Source of the DNA: Anadara kagoshimensis
Taxonomy: Eukaryota > Mollusca > Bivalvia > Arcoida > Arcidae
NCBI GenBank assembly: GCA_021292105.1
Contig: CM037874.1
Span: forward strand, 16,226,615-16,290,614
Length of the DNA stretch: 64,000 bases
Direction: 5' to 3'
Position numbers and translations under genes: made by a program
Shown: positions 21,626 through 63,267 of the stretch, piece by piece
Layout: each line of letters opens with the position of its first letter
Numbering within the stretch: position 1 is the first letter of the stretch
Notes under the pieces: generated by a model
The model's input: only the letters and a program-made list of their open reading frames with translations
What the model was told of the DNA's origin: nothing
Databases searched by the model: none

Positions 21626-22685
21626 GGTATTCTAATTATTGGATATTATAATAAATACTCAGGTTCATATATAACTTGACTATTTTCGTGTGGGAATACT
21701 CACCTTGTAACCATTTTCGATCAATTTTGAATGTTTCGTTTCGTACGAGGAGTTACAAAGTGTATTTCTGAACACATTTACCGTAACTGTCTTTCTTATT
21801 TATTATCTGTTTGCAATAAAATTGTAATGTTTTATATGTCATATTTTATGTGAACTTTTAGCTACATGTTTTAAAATCCTTGAAATCGGGATAAAATTAT
21901 AACTGATTTTATAATGACTACAAACATAAAATTATAACAATCACTGTCTTTGATATTCAGTATTTTAGAGTTGCTTAGTCTTAATTGATGGAGCGCCGAC
22001 CACGCCCACAATGTGCCGTCAAAGGCCTGGCATGCTTGAAATTACATGCAAAAAGAATGAAAACTCGACCTGAATTGGACCATTTAATGACCTCACTGAT
22101 ACTAGTACATCATTAGTTGCTGTGATACTGCTTTGATGCTGTGATGGCGGCCAGTGTCTGAACACAATAGGCTTGGCCGGTGATATGTCAATTGAATCTG
22201 AAATTTGTTTAATCTGTAGTACACAAAAAACACGCCGGTTATACTTTTGTCTAATTTTTTGTCAAAGAACAAAAGTTTTATTTTTAATTTATTAAGACTG
22301 TTTTCATCAAACCAGAAGCACTGGTATTTTATTGAATGTTTTATGATGATAATGATTATGTTTTATGTTTATTTTTCATTTGTTATTTTTGCATCTAAGT
22401 GTCACCACCATTTTAAAGTTTTATTTCTGTGTGTGTATTGAGTTATCATTCATCATGCCTGTCTGTCTGTCTGTTTTACATATGTGTCTTACTGTTTTAA
22501 AAATGTGTGTGGTGTATTTTACATATGTGAGTTGTGTAAGTGCTGAAAACCCATTATGTTGCTGTATGTGCTAATATTGTAAGTGTTTTGATATGTTCAG
22601 ATAAATGATGGGATTTTATCAAAAATAAAAAAAATGTTTTAAAAATCTTCATTGTTTTTGTCTTTTATCCACAGAGTGGAAGTTA
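21626..22685. other. Intergenic; no gene seen
   Basis: Holds short open frames (22247-22441, 22365-22574) of low-complexity hydrophobic composition and a (CTGT)n stretch near 22462. No exon or RNA gene is recognised. Confidence 0.5.
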
Positions 22686-22689
22686 GACA

Positions 22690-22866
22690 TATACTGTATA
22701 ATGCTTATACATGTATTTTGCTATAGTTATATTTTGGCGGTTCGGGATATTCCCGGAAAAGTAAAACTGCTTCCAACTCTTTCCTTTTAATCATATAAGA
22801 ATGAAAATTTGACATCACGAATACACTGGGCATCCTGAAACTGAAAATAAAGAAATATACAGTATT
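22690..22866 (-). mobile_element. MITE of the 'TATACTGTATAATGCTTAT' family, copy 1
   Basis: The left end TATACTGTATAATGCTTATA pairs with the right end GAAAATAAAGAAATATACAG TAT. Internal TTTGACATCACGAATACACTGGGCAT (by position 22807-22832) is the reverse complement of the interior of the copy at 24128-24364. Confidence 0.65.
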
Positions 22867-23179
22867 TGACCCAACAGTACTGTTCAACACTGTTACTGTC
22901 ATTATTTTAATGTAAGCAAGTCATAGACCTTCGTAGTATTGTCATTCTTTGGTAACTATGGTATATTGATGTAAAGAAATCATTCCTTTTCCCTGAGCAC
23001 CACTATCGTACTCGTGTTCCAAGGAAGTAGACCCACTTAAACGCAGTCTTGATTTTACAAATGCATTTTTGGTTTTATGTTGTGAATCTTTCAGTCAGTA
23101 TTAAGATGTAGTTGCATTTAAAATTTACTATTCTTATCAAGAGAAAATTACGAGTAATTTGCATTTTGCATGCTGTTTT

Positions 23180-23540
23180 TAGTTTCCATGCCAAAGGTTT
23201 GTGGTTTTTCAAATCAATTGATACTCTGATTTCTGCCACAGCAATATAAGTGAAAGAATCTTGACTGAGACATAAAACTCTATTACTCTATTTCCACTTC
23301 ACTCAAGAATGATGAACCAGGAAACCTATGCTCCCGATTGTCTGACAATACGTCTATAAACTTACCCATAGTTCTACATGTATCTATATATTGCCTTAAG
23401 TAATTTGTGTCCCATTTCTACAGTTTGCTTGCCGAAGACCTGTGGTTTTCTGTAGGTACTCCAGATTTCTTCCACAGCAATATAAGTGAAAGAATCTTGA
23501 CTGGAGCATATACAACTCTATTTCACTACACTCAATAATG
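23180..23540 (+). mobile_element. Two SINE family A 3' fragments
   Basis: Two fragments, about 23180-23300 and 23420-23540, each contain the order CAAAGGTTTGTGG or GAAGACCTGTGG, ACTC(T/C)(G/A)GATTTCT, CACAGCAATATAAGTGAAAG and AATCTTGACTG. The heads are missing. They are close copies, possibly one duplicated segment. Confidence 0.65.
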
Positions 23541-24127
23541 ATAGATTTGAGATATACTAGTATTTTAGTTGAAATTTACTTAAGAGTTGAAAACTCAAGT
23601 TTTAGAAGCAGAACTAGGAAACCTATAATCCTGATTGTCTCATAAGCTTATTCATAGTTCTAATTTAAAATTGCCCGGGGTAATTTTCAACAAATTAAAA
23701 TATTTAACTGTTGTGTTAAAGGTCTCTTTAAGAAGTTATAATAGAAAGATTTATGCTGATCAGTGACATTTTGATACGGAATTAAATGTCTCTATGCTGA
23801 CTTGTTAAGCTTTTCACATGATTTGTGAATCACTTGCAGCACAATTGTCCAACAGTTTTCTCCATAAACTCATTGATAGTTCTTACTTCAAATTGCCCAA
23901 GGTTACTTTCAACAAATCAAAATATTTAACTGTTGTGTAAGTTTTAACAGGATGATTTATGCTGACCAGTGACATTAAATAAAGTCTTTGTACTGACTGA
24001 TAAAGCCTTTCATATGACATGTGAATCACTCATCAACAAAATTTATTTCAATGCACTTGAAAAGTAAAATTTACCCATTCATAAACTGAATCATTACTCA
24101 TTTATCTGCTATAGGCACAGTATCTGT

Positions 24128-24364
24128 ATACTGCTTATTTTCTTGGTGTCAAATTGTCAGTTTGACGATGCCCGGTGTATTCGTGATGTCAAATTTTCAT
24201 GGTCTTATCTTTTTAAAGGGAAGGAAGTGGGTGAAAACCTGAAATGTTTACTGAATGCCTCAAAATTCTGTACTTTCATAGCGGTTTTACCTTTGCAGGA
24301 ATACACCGAACCGCTAATATAGCGAAAATAAAACTACAGCAAAATATAAGCATTATACAGTATA
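24128..24364 (+). mobile_element. MITE of the 'TATACTGTATAATGCTTAT' family, copy 2
   Basis: The ends TGTATACTGCTTATTTTC and AATATAAGCATTATACAGTA are inverted complements. The interior has GTGTATTCGTGATGTCAAAT, TTTTCATGGTCTTATCT and GCAGGAATACACCGAACCGC. The same order occurs at 42588-42815. Confidence 0.7.
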
Positions 24365-24371
24365 CACAGTT

Positions 24372-24501
24372 GGGCCCAGTTGCACAAAGCTTAATTAGAG
24401 TTAATTATAAATTAAACTTTGTTTAGCAAAACACTAATTGATTCACTAATTATGATTTAATTAACGTGCATTTTTTTAAAAAGCTTTATGCAACTGGACC
24501 C
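24372..24501. mobile_element. 130-bp fold-back MITE with GGGCCCAGTTGCACAAAGC ends
   Basis: The left end GGGCCCAGTTGCACAAAGCT pairs with the right end AAGCTTTATGCAACTGGACC C. The interior is very AT-rich. It has no coding capacity, a typical miniature inverted-repeat element. Confidence 0.8.
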
Positions 24502-24529
24502 TAGAAGGTTTGCCAACTATGATGAAAGA

Positions 24530-24725
24530 GCAAAGTTGAGTAATGGAGTTTTATTGCCGAATTCAAATTTCTTTCAGTTACATATTGAGGTGGTCAGTTC
24601 ATGGATGGAGGAGGAAACCAGAGTGCCCAAAGAAACAGTACTGGGTTCAGCATGTGAACAGACAAACGTTCTCATACAAGGATCTGGCCAGATTAGGATT
24701 TGAACTTGGGCGATGAAAGACACTG
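24530..24725 (-). mobile_element. SINE family A, near full length
   Basis: Read on the minus strand: CAAATCCTAATCTGGCCAGA (B-box side), CCTTGTATGAGAACGTTTGT, GGCACTCTGGTTTCCTCCTC and CTCAATATGTAACTGAAAGA. The shadow frames here (24488-24703 plus, 24574-24795 minus) are not genes. Confidence 0.75.
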
Positions 24726-25064
24726 CGATCTGCAAGTGGGTTTTCCTTAAGGTTGCTATCACCAAATTAATTGTACAACTCATATTTTTACTCAAACAAT
24801 AATTGAATTTGTTTTGATTTTTTTTGTAATGAACATGTCTAGATTAATTTTCAAGATTGTTAAAATTTTATCTTGTATGGAATAGCTTGGAAATTGTTGG
24901 CATGATGCAAAACAATGTGCGAACAAAATCTGTGAAAAACATTTGGAGCAAGAGGGAAAAATCACTAAATTATTACTTTTCATGTCTGGATATTGAGGAA
25001 CACAAAGCTGAGACAGTAAAATAGGGTTTTACATCCAAAAGATGTTTACTTCAGTTATATTATT

Positions 25065-25450
25065 TATGACTGGAGTAATGAATTTCCATGCCACAGTCAA
25101 GATTCTTTCACTTATATTAAGGCAGTCAGTTCTGGGATGGTGGAGGAAAAAGGTGTTCCTGTAGAAAAACCACCGACCTTCAGTTTGTCAAAGCAGACAA
25201 ACTTTCTCACACAAGGATATGCTTAAACAGCATTCCAACCAAGGCAGTGTGTCATCTAAAGAATCCTATGTGACAAATAGGAGAGTGGAGTGGAGAAATT
25301 GTGTTTTCAATCCCATGAAAGATTTCTTTCACTTATATCAAGGCAGAGTGCCTAGAAAAAAACCACCACCCACCTTTGGCAAGTGAACTGACAAACTTTC
25401 TTGAACCTAGGTTGTGAGAGGCACTGTGACCAGTAAGCCTGTGCTTTTTA
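25065..25450 (-). mobile_element. Two SINE family A copies in a row
   Basis: First copy about 25065-25215 (TCAAGATTCTTTCACTTATA, TGGGATGGTGGAGGAAAAAG, GACAAACTTTCTCACACAAG). Second about 25265-25450 (AAAGATTTCTTTCACTTATA, ACAAACTTTCTTGAACCTAG, GAGAGGCACTGTGACC). Both read on the minus strand and are diverged. Confidence 0.7.
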
Positions 25451-25950
25451 GACTGATAAAAGATGTAAAAAAATTTCATAATTTATACAAAATTTATTAT
25501 TACATTAAAATATACAATTTAATAATAACATCATAATAACAATTACATTTTACATACTAGTGTAGAATCATTTATATTCATGGGGTTAAAAACCCGTGGT
25601 TTTGTAATCAAAGCATTGTGTTTTGTGAAAATAAATCCTTCTTGTGACCTTGGTGAGTATAGCCCAGTATAAGGGTAAAAATAATCAAAAACAAACATAT
25701 TTATCCATGTCTGAATCACTTTCCAAAAGCAAAGTAATACTTTAAACTTCCACTAGGGAAGTGAGGACAGATGTTCCGGCAGGGTAAACATATTTATGCA
25801 TATGATTAAATCAATTTTAGAGTACCCTAAATCTGATTTAAGCATATTCTAAATATTTAAGCATAACCCATAAGCATAAATTATTCAAAATATGCATAAA
25901 TATTTAAGGGTACTCTAAAATATTATTTAGCATGTTATTCTGACCTGATA

Positions 25951-26219
25951 CCAGGCCCTGGTTTCACAATCATTTCTTAGCTAAGATTTTCCCATAATTT
26001 AAATCTTACACATTTTACACTTTAATAATCAATTTTGTTAATTTTTAAGATATTCTGGAATTTAAGATGTCGTTTTGAATATCACTTCAAGCATGTGACA
26101 TATATATTTAGTTTTGTCAAAAATGTTTGTTAATACTTCTAAAAAAGATTGACAAAATTTGCTAAATTTTAAGTTAAGGAAAATTTTAGTTAAGGAATGA
26201 TTGTGAAACCGGGGCCTGG
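25951..26219. mobile_element. 269-bp fold-back MITE with GGCCCTGGTTTCACAATCA ends
   Basis: The left end CCAGGCCCTGGTTTCACAAT followed by CATTTCTTAGCTAAGATTTTCC pairs with the right end AAATTTTAGTTAAGGAATGA followed by TTGTGAAACCGGGGCCTGG. The arms are about 40 bp with few mismatches. No coding sequence. Confidence 0.85.
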
Positions 26220-26930
26220 AGCCAGGCCATAGGTAAGTTAAACTCTAGTCTTTGACATAAAAGTTTTATGGCATTTGCCTACCCATAAAAATAGCAATAT
26301 TTAATCTCTGCACAAACATAAATGATTTTACAATAATATGTAACATATATATTTGGTATAACTACTGGTATAACAATACTGAAAGACTAATCTCAACATG
26401 CAACATTGTTAAAAATATAACAACAAATTGTATACAATGTATTTACATGTATTCATAATTTTCAAACAAGGTTTGTAATGCATGTAAATGTTTGTACAAT
26501 ATATCACAAGGATAACGAACACGCTTACAATGAATACATGGATAGTACGAACTCAAATTTTGGGCCCGACTGCTCCTCTATATTTATAACAATATAATGA
26601 AGTCGCCCTATAACGAAGAAATGAATGTATTATCAGCACCAATATCTGATTTATCAGAAAAAAAAAACATGCAACAATCACACTTTTCTATTTAATATCA
26701 GACTTGGAATTCTTACTCCAAATTAACAATGAAATATCACATCTTCCTGTCACAACACACAAAATTTATCAATCAACTGGCAAACATGACAATATTTTTT
26801 TAGATCTAACCACAATGAAATATACACTATCGCTCAACAGTGAAATATACACATGTCACTATCACTCAACAGTTAAAAAATCATAACATTACATTAATTC
26901 AAGCACCTGCTCTACTCAACAACATGACAT
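26220..26930. other. Intergenic or distal LZTR1 3' UTR; no gene seen
   Basis: Very AT-rich sequence without recognisable repeats or exons. A TTTATT hexamer at about 25493 (AATAAA on the minus strand) could end a long LZTR1 transcript, but this is speculative. Confidence 0.35.
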
Positions 26931-26959
26931 GTAAGTTTTGATACAAAACAAATGTGATA

Positions 26960-27325
26960 ACTTGAATATTTAACATAGGAGGATTTTTTATGTTCATTAT
27001 CTATCATGGTAACTATGGTTATGGTAAAAAAATTCATCTTTAGATACCATGGTAAACATGGTAACAGTAAACATTTTCATATTGGTTACCATGACAGCTA
27101 TGTTAAACATACTCATACTAATGCTTCAGAATGAAAATTAACACTTCAAAAATTTAATGTAAATCAGTCCTGCTGACTTTTTTAATAAAAGTTCACGTTA
27201 GAAACCATGGTTACCATAAACAGATTCATATTAGTTCCCATGGTTTCAGTAAACATGTTCATATTAGTGCTTCTGAATGAATATCAACACTTCAAAAAGT
27301 TTCATGTAAATCAGACCAGCTGACA
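26960..27325 (+). repeat. Tandem duplication, about 160 bp, with ACCATGGT-type palindromes
   Basis: The sequence runs from GGTTACCATGACAGCTATGT, then AAACATACTCATACTAATGC, CAGAATGAAAATTAACACTT, CAAAAATTTAATGTAAATCA and CCTGCTGAC. It is repeated as CCATGGTTACCATAAACAG, AACATGTTCATATTAGTGCT, GAATGAATATCAACACTTC, TTTCATGTAAATCAGACC and AGCTGAC. Confidence 0.7.
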
Positions 27326-27956
27326 TTAATTTTTTTTATTTTAAAAAAATTCTAAAAAGAAAAGTTATAGCAAATTGGACAATTAATTAATGTAGACTTG
27401 TAAGTTGTAAAAATATCCAGACCAGCTGATGAGTAAAATATCAAAATTAATCAATTGAAAATTATGTGTATTTTATGCATTCAATATTAGTTTGAATGAT
27501 AATAAAAGAACAGAAAGTTTTGTCACATATTTGAAACACTACAGAGTCTAACATAGACATCCAAAGTAGCAATGGTAGAAATCATTTTGGCTATTTTGGC
27601 TACCAGAATGGAAACAGGTTTTTTTAGAATTAACATGTTATATTCAAGTAACTACAGGATTGTTTTAGTCTCCTTTAGAGACAACTGTAACTTATACTTG
27701 TAGCAAAAATATAAAGCTTATATTTATAATTTGTATGTAAACAACAAGTGCTTCCTCCCTGAATCTCAACAGACCTAATTTATAATGCAGTAGGTCAATA
27801 AACTTTTAAATTTTAAATATTGGTTTTGACATATATTAAAGCAGACTATTTTAAATACTATGTATAGGGTATCAGTAGTATAACCTAATTATCAACAGAA
27901 CAGTCAACAAGAATAGTCAGATGACAGCATAGTTTCCTTATGAACCTAATCATAAA

Positions 27957-28345
27957 CTAGACCTGTCTCTTGAGAGCAAAATACCCCCCTCCCCAATATT
28001 TTCTTGTGACCTTTCCGATATAACCTTAGTTATTTTCATTACACACCTTTCGTCAATGAAGACTATTCATGTGAAGTTTTATGACAGTCGTCCAAAGCAG
28101 CTATGAAATATGGCTCGGACAAAAATTTCAAACATAATTTTCCTGCAACCTTGACCTTTGCAATATGATCTTGGTTCAAGGTCATGACACACCTTTGGAC
28201 CATGAAGATTATTCATGTGAAGTTTTATGATAGTCATCAAAAGCAGCTATGACATATGGCCTGTACACAATTTTTCATGGACAGACGGACAGACACAGAC
28301 ATGTTGATTCCTAAATACCCCCCTCAAACCAGTTTGCAGAAGGGG
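27957..28345 (+). mobile_element. Interspersed repeat 'AACTGTCTCTTGAGAG...ACCCCCCTCAAAC' copy 1
   Basis: The left end is TAGACCTGTCTCTTGAGAGC. Inside are two copies of ATTCATGTGAAGTTTTATGA and AAAGCAGCTATGA, then CGGACAGACACAGAC. The right end is TACCCCCCTCAAACCAGTTT. The same order occurs at 32593-33490 and, shorter, at 44312-44540, about 48090-48190 and 56832-56950. No coding capacity is seen; the class is not identified. Confidence 0.75.
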
Positions 28346-29319
28346 GTTATAATAAATAAAAAACTTTAATTAACTGCAGTTAAATCTCATTATAATGACA
28401 CTTGTCAACATTGTTACACAGTGTTTTAAGTCCCTACATCTATTTCTTCTAGATTCATCATTAAACCCTTTTATAACACCAAAATTACACTGTATAGAAT
28501 ACCAATGACCCATAACTATATTTTCAAAAACTTACAATTATGACACAATCAAACATATACAGTCATATATTATACATATATATAATCTTAACAATTCTAT
28601 GATGACTGCAAACTTTTAGTTGGCATTGTGGTTCTTTACACTTCAACACTGTTTCTTTAAATAGTCAAATTTCAGATCAAGGGAGGTTAGATCTTAAAGA
28701 TAGGAAATAAATGCTATGTTCTAATTAATTTGTAATCAATCACATATGATGGCATCACCTTATTTTGTTGGTGTAATATAACACTATTGAACTATTGGGA
28801 ATAATACTATTGCGTCTGAGTAATCGCGACTGCTGTTGACTATGTGCACTGATCACTGTTGAACAGAATGTTGGCCATAGCAAGTATACAATTATGAACA
28901 GGCCTCAGGCCAGCTAATGTGTACTCCTCCTTTTGTAGGACCAGACTAGAAATAAATCATACATACTTCATGAATGCTCTATTGATCTACCTCCAGTCTG
29001 TATGCAACAGCCTATATCACATTACTTCACATGCATGTTCAGGTGAGACAGATCTAAGTCACTAGTACATAGTAACTATCTCAAAAGCCTTCCAATAATG
29101 CAAGGCTAAGTACTCAATTTGACCTTCCATCTTGATGTTAATGGCCGGTCTGCACATTGGTGGACAGGCTACATGTAAACAATCTCCATCTTGGATAAGA
29201 CTATATCAATACTAAATACTAAATATTAGCATTTTATCTTAGATCACATTTACCAATCTGCATCTTACCCAACTTAAATCCATAAGCCTAACCTTAATGT
29301 AGAGTGTACCCTGCTAAGA
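28346..29319. other. LZTR1 downstream region; no gene seen
   Basis: Probable 3' UTR or intergenic sequence of LZTR1 (which reads leftward). No exon-like block and no well-defined repeat is recognised. Confidence 0.4.
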
Positions 29320-29590
29320 GTGTCCAGAATCTACCATGTCGTCTGCTTAAGCAGAGATAAACTAGATAGTACAAAGATATTGTCTGAGTTATAGTACTAC
29401 TCTAACTCCAATGCAGCTGACCCTCTGTTTTATAGTCAACCTAGATGGTAGTATGCTGAGAACTAGACTTTAGAATCTACCATGCTGTCAGCTTGAGCAG
29501 AGTTGAACTAGGTAGTACAGGGATATTGCCTTCAGATTAATACAGAAAGTACTATTCTAGATCCACCATATCCGCCACTCTGTTAAATAG

Positions 29591-59866
<30,276 letters not shown>

Positions 59867-60145
59867 AACAAAAAAAGCTATGGCAAAAACACAGGAAACT
59901 TTTCAAGAACAAACCGGAAATGTACAACACGCACCTGTTTCTTTCGGAACTCCTTTTGTTTAATGTTTACTTAATTAGAACGAAAAGCTACAGTAAGTTC
60001 CGAATACAAAAAAATTTACCGCGAAATGTCAAATCTGTTTACTTCCGGTAGAGCTTATTGACCGCTGTACTTTGCTGATAAGGACATACATGTTTTATTT
60101 ACATGTACCCTTTTGACTTTGGCAGCCCATGTAATAAGCGACAAA
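59867..60145. promoter_or_regulatory. Bidirectional promoter region of LZTR1 and the P450
   Basis: Only 279 bp separate the LZTR1 start codon (minus) from the P450 start codon (plus). The region contains two ETS-type sites on opposite strands, CCGGAAAT at 59914 and ACTTCCGG at 60041. No TATA box is evident. No interspersed repeat is seen here, in contrast to everything around it, consistent with functional constraint. Transcription start sites cannot be placed from sequence. Confidence 0.55.
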
Positions 60146-63100
60146 ATGGATGATATACTTCCAGGGTTAATGGTTGTGGCGATTGCCATTTCCATGATTT
60201 TTGTTTTGTTAAAGTTTATACCGTATTACATCAGTGCGAAAAAGTTGGCCTATGCTTTGAAGGATATACCTGGAGACCCCCCACACTGGTTATGGGGCAA
60301 CTTAGTTGGAGTAAGTATATCAACCCCCACTGACTGCTGAAAACACCACACACATCTCACTTCATAGGGACACTGCCCAAAAGTGGATCAGTAACTGCCT
60401 AGATTGATTGAATGGGGTTTTGCACCCCGTTAAGAATTTTTCACTTATATCAAGACTTCACCATGTTTTGTAGGTAAAGTGGCAGAAAATTTAACCTTTG
60501 CTGTGCACTCTGGGCAATTTGCAGGGAGGGTTCTTTAACATGTCATGACTACCGTGACACTGGGCTTTGTTTTCAAGGTCTCTTCCAAAGGACCATATGA
60601 CTTTCTAAATGCAGAGTGCTTGTGAAAAAACAGTCGCTACCTTTTTTCTAGTCTTGGTCAGACTTGGCCGGGTTTGAGCCAAATAACTCCACTCTACCTG
60701 CCTAGATGATAATCTTAGGGTTGGATTTTGATGAAGTGGGAGTAACATCAAGGCTACCAAAGCTTCCCACATCCCCTCCATTACTGTTCAGATAAACCAA
60801 AATTTTGTAACTAACCAAGCATGATTAATGTTATTTGCACTTATCTAAGATAACTTGAATTAGTTGACTTTTAATTTAGTGTTTATTCTAGAAAGGGTCT
60901 TGGGGTCATTGATTCCTTATTTTGCTAAATGATTTCATTGTTAAGGCACAAGTAGGAGATGAATGCAAAAATGTTGACGTTACGGCATTTTAGAGCAAAG
61001 TTTTTGATAATGGTCCGTTCTGAAAAATCTTGGAATGAACACTGTTAATTTGTGTTAAAATTCATACATACTAAAAACAGTTAGCTCTGGCTCTCAATAA
61101 GTTGGAGCCAAATCATTAGCCAATTTTAAAATTTAGGAGCCAATTCATATGTTTAAAAAGTAAAAAAAAAAAAAAATTACTTTAGAAACTAAAAGTGACA
61201 ACAAATGTTACAATTTTAGAACTTTTCATCTGTTCTGTTGTGTATATTGTTTTAACAGTTTGCAATACTTGTTTTACTTTTTCATACTTGTTTATAAAGA
61301 AAAAAAATCTAATTTTTATCTGCCTCATAATGAAGTTGATCAAAATTTTGGAGCAAAAATATTAGACATTAACAATTTTTTGGAGCCAGGAATTGTAAAA
61401 ATTAGCAATTGTCTAAATTGGCAAATGGCAGAGCTAACCCTGTCTAAAATTAATACATATTTACAGTATATAAACAACAGGATGAGAGACATTTACAAAA
61501 TTGTAGCTGGATGGGGCATTCCTTCTGTTCTGTCACATTCTAGTTTTAATTCATTTTCAGTACCCAGGACCTAATGAGGAAGGACTTGCTTTTCAACGTG
61601 AAAGAACTGGTATATTTCCCAAAGTTGAAGTTGTATGGATGGGTCCCCTTTTACCAATGATTTTGGTTCATCATCCAGAAACAGTGAAGGTTATTCTCAA
61701 AACATCAGGTAAATATGACATTAAAAAAAATATTAATAAAATTATGTTAAAGATCTTGCAGTAATTGGGTTCGCCGCTGTATCATGCAATCAATACCTCT
61801 TAACGTTTGTGCAGAGCGTTTTGGAAAACATCAGTAAAAAGTAAAAGTGGTCTTTATGAGAATGTGGCACTTATATAGAAGATCAAATAACATGAGCAAC
61901 AGGTATACAATTTTACTGGCCTTTAAAAGTGGGTAACCCTTATATAGATGTGGCCTTTAAGACGGTATATATATTTTGTCATAAAATTTCAGAATTAAGC
62001 CAATTTGAATTTTAAGGTTTTAAGCTCCATTCAAGATTACTTAAGGGGTCGATGAGTTTCTAAATAAGAAAAGAGATGCTAGCAATCGTAGTTTTATGTC
62101 TGGGAGGAAAATAGTTCACAACTGTTATTTCATTTGATGCATTTTAAAGCAGTTGTGTCCATTCTAGGATTTTTCAGATGGGGCCATTGAAAAAAAACAC
62201 TCTAAAACACCATATCATCATATTTTTTGCATTCATGTAATGTTAAATATGTCCCACTAAGACCTAAAAAATTTGGCCATTTAGCTAAATAAAGGACCAA
62301 TGGCCCTTTCCTTGGATGAACACTGTTAAAGTAGGCCATTCGTAGAAGTACTGCCAGACAGCATCACAATCTAAATATAAATTTCAATTATATTTCATAC
62401 AGAACCTAAAGGTACCCGGGTGTATAATTTGATAAGACCATGGATTGGAGATGGTTTATTACTCAGTAAAGATAGTAAATGGCATCGTAACCGACGACTA
62501 CTGACTCCAGCATTCCATTTTAACATCTTACAGCCATACATGAGGATATATAACCAGGCAGCTGATATTTTGTTGGTAAGTCTCTTGAGTTACCACTGCG
62601 GTAGCTCAGTTGGTAGAGTGCTCACTCCGTAAGAGGAAGGTTGTGTGTTCGAACCCCTACCGGTCCTGACCCAAGACTTGAGTGGTGGGTTCGGACTGTT
62701 CTTTCACCAAGCACGCGGCATTACGAAATGAAAGTCACAGTTCCTTCAGATGGGAACTTAAAATAAACAAGTTCCCGTGTCACGGTGAGCTTGGCGCGAT
62801 AAAGAACCCTGTTGTATAATGCCATCAGCCCAATGCACAGGCAAAATTTCTGCACCTTCACCAATAGTTGGCAATGTCTCAATATAATTGAAATATTCTT
62901 GACTGAGACATTAAACGCCATTACTCAAATGGAGTGAATAGTTTTATGTTTTCACCCAGTATATATTCCAGGTTGGTTGTAAACCATTTTAATTGTAATA
63001 TTATCAATGAAAAGATTATTAACTATTGATGGGTCATTACCACAGTGGATCAAACCATTGAAATGTCAGTTATTTGGTAGTTTTTCTTTTATTGATACAC

Positions 63101-63267
63101 AAAATCTATATTTGATAGCAATGATATTTTTATTAATTTCAGGACAAATTGAGTGGTTATCACAAGAGAAATGAATATTTTGAAGTGTTTAATGTCGTCA
63201 GTATGTTCTCAGTGGATGTTATATTACAGACAGCATTCTCCTATAAAACAGATTGTCAAACAAAAGG
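60146..63267 (+). CDS. Cytochrome P450, CYP4 clan (CYP4F-like), 5' part
   Basis: Membrane-bound haem monooxygenase of the endoplasmic reticulum; CYP4 enzymes typically omega-hydroxylate fatty acids and related lipids. Four exons join in phase: 60146-60310, 61561-61708, 62403-62575 and 63143-63267, about 203 residues. In order: an N-terminal membrane anchor ([19 protein letters not shown]), a proline-rich hinge ([14 protein letters not shown]), YPGPNEEGL, the region [29 protein letters not shown], helix C with the WxxxR motif ([21 protein letters not shown]), and [20 protein letters not shown]. PWxGDGLLLS and LLTPAFHF are CYP4 signatures. I chose the ATG at 60146; an upstream frame opening at 60113 begins with TTG, not ATG. 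Helix I, ExxR and the haem-binding cysteine lie beyond the right edge. Confidence 0.95.
60401..60695 (-). mobile_element. SINE family B, diverged
   Basis: GTTAAGAATTTTTCACTTAT, GGGAGGGTTCTTTAACATGT, CAGAGTGCTTGTGAAAAAAC, TAGTCTTGGTCAGACTTGGC and GGGTTTGAGCCAAATAACTC. It lies in P450 intron 1. Confidence 0.75.
60885..61050 (+). repeat. Dispersed repeat 'ATTCTAGAAnGGG...TGAATGCAAAAATnTTGA' copy 2
   Basis: TTTATTCTAGAAAGGGTCTT, GATTCCTTATTTTGCTAAAT, ATGAATGCAAAAATGTTGAC, TTCTGAAAAATCTTGGAATG. An inverted relative lies at 62145-62335 in intron 2 (ATTCTAGGATTTTTCAGATG, GCATTCATGTAATGTTAAAT). Confidence 0.7.
61078..61442. mobile_element. 365-bp hAT-type MITE with CAG(GG)TTAGCTCTG ends
   Basis: The left end CAGTTAGCTCTGGCTC and the right end GGCAGAGCTAACCCTG are inverted with a 2-base difference. 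The flanking octamers ACTAAAAA and TCTAAAAT share CTAAAA, a decayed 8-bp duplication. The interior repeats TTGGAGCCAA and has AT-rich filler. It lies in P450 intron 1. Confidence 0.78.
61845..62335. repeat. P450 intron 2 repeats
   Basis: 61845-61965 resembles the TA-flanked MITE at 38962-39132 (GGCCTTTAAAAGTGGGTAAC, CCTTATATAGATGTGGCCTT). 62145-62335 is the inverted dispersed repeat described above. No other exon is seen in this intron. Confidence 0.6.
62594..62935 (+). mobile_element. SINE family B, best-preserved full-length copy
   Basis: The head CTGCGGTAGCTCAGTTGGTA (A box) and GTGTTCGAACCCCTACCGG (B box) are followed by CTGACCCAAGACTTGAGTGG, CGGCATTACGAAATGAAAGT, CCCGTGTCACGGTGAGCTTG, GAACCCTGTTGTATAATGCC, CAAAATTTCTGCACCTTCAC, CAATGTCTCAATATAATTGA, and the tail ATATTCTTGACTGAGACATT. 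It starts 18 bp after the exon 3 donor of the P450. Confidence 0.88.

Noticed and set aside
22247..22574. Hydrophobic open frames as a small membrane protein
   Set aside because: Low-complexity T-rich sequence with no start context, splice signals or family resemblance.
60113..60145. Upstream extension of the P450 N-terminus
   Set aside because: The extended frame opens with TTG, not ATG, and adds residues before the normal membrane anchor. ATG at 60146 gives a standard CYP4 N-terminus.
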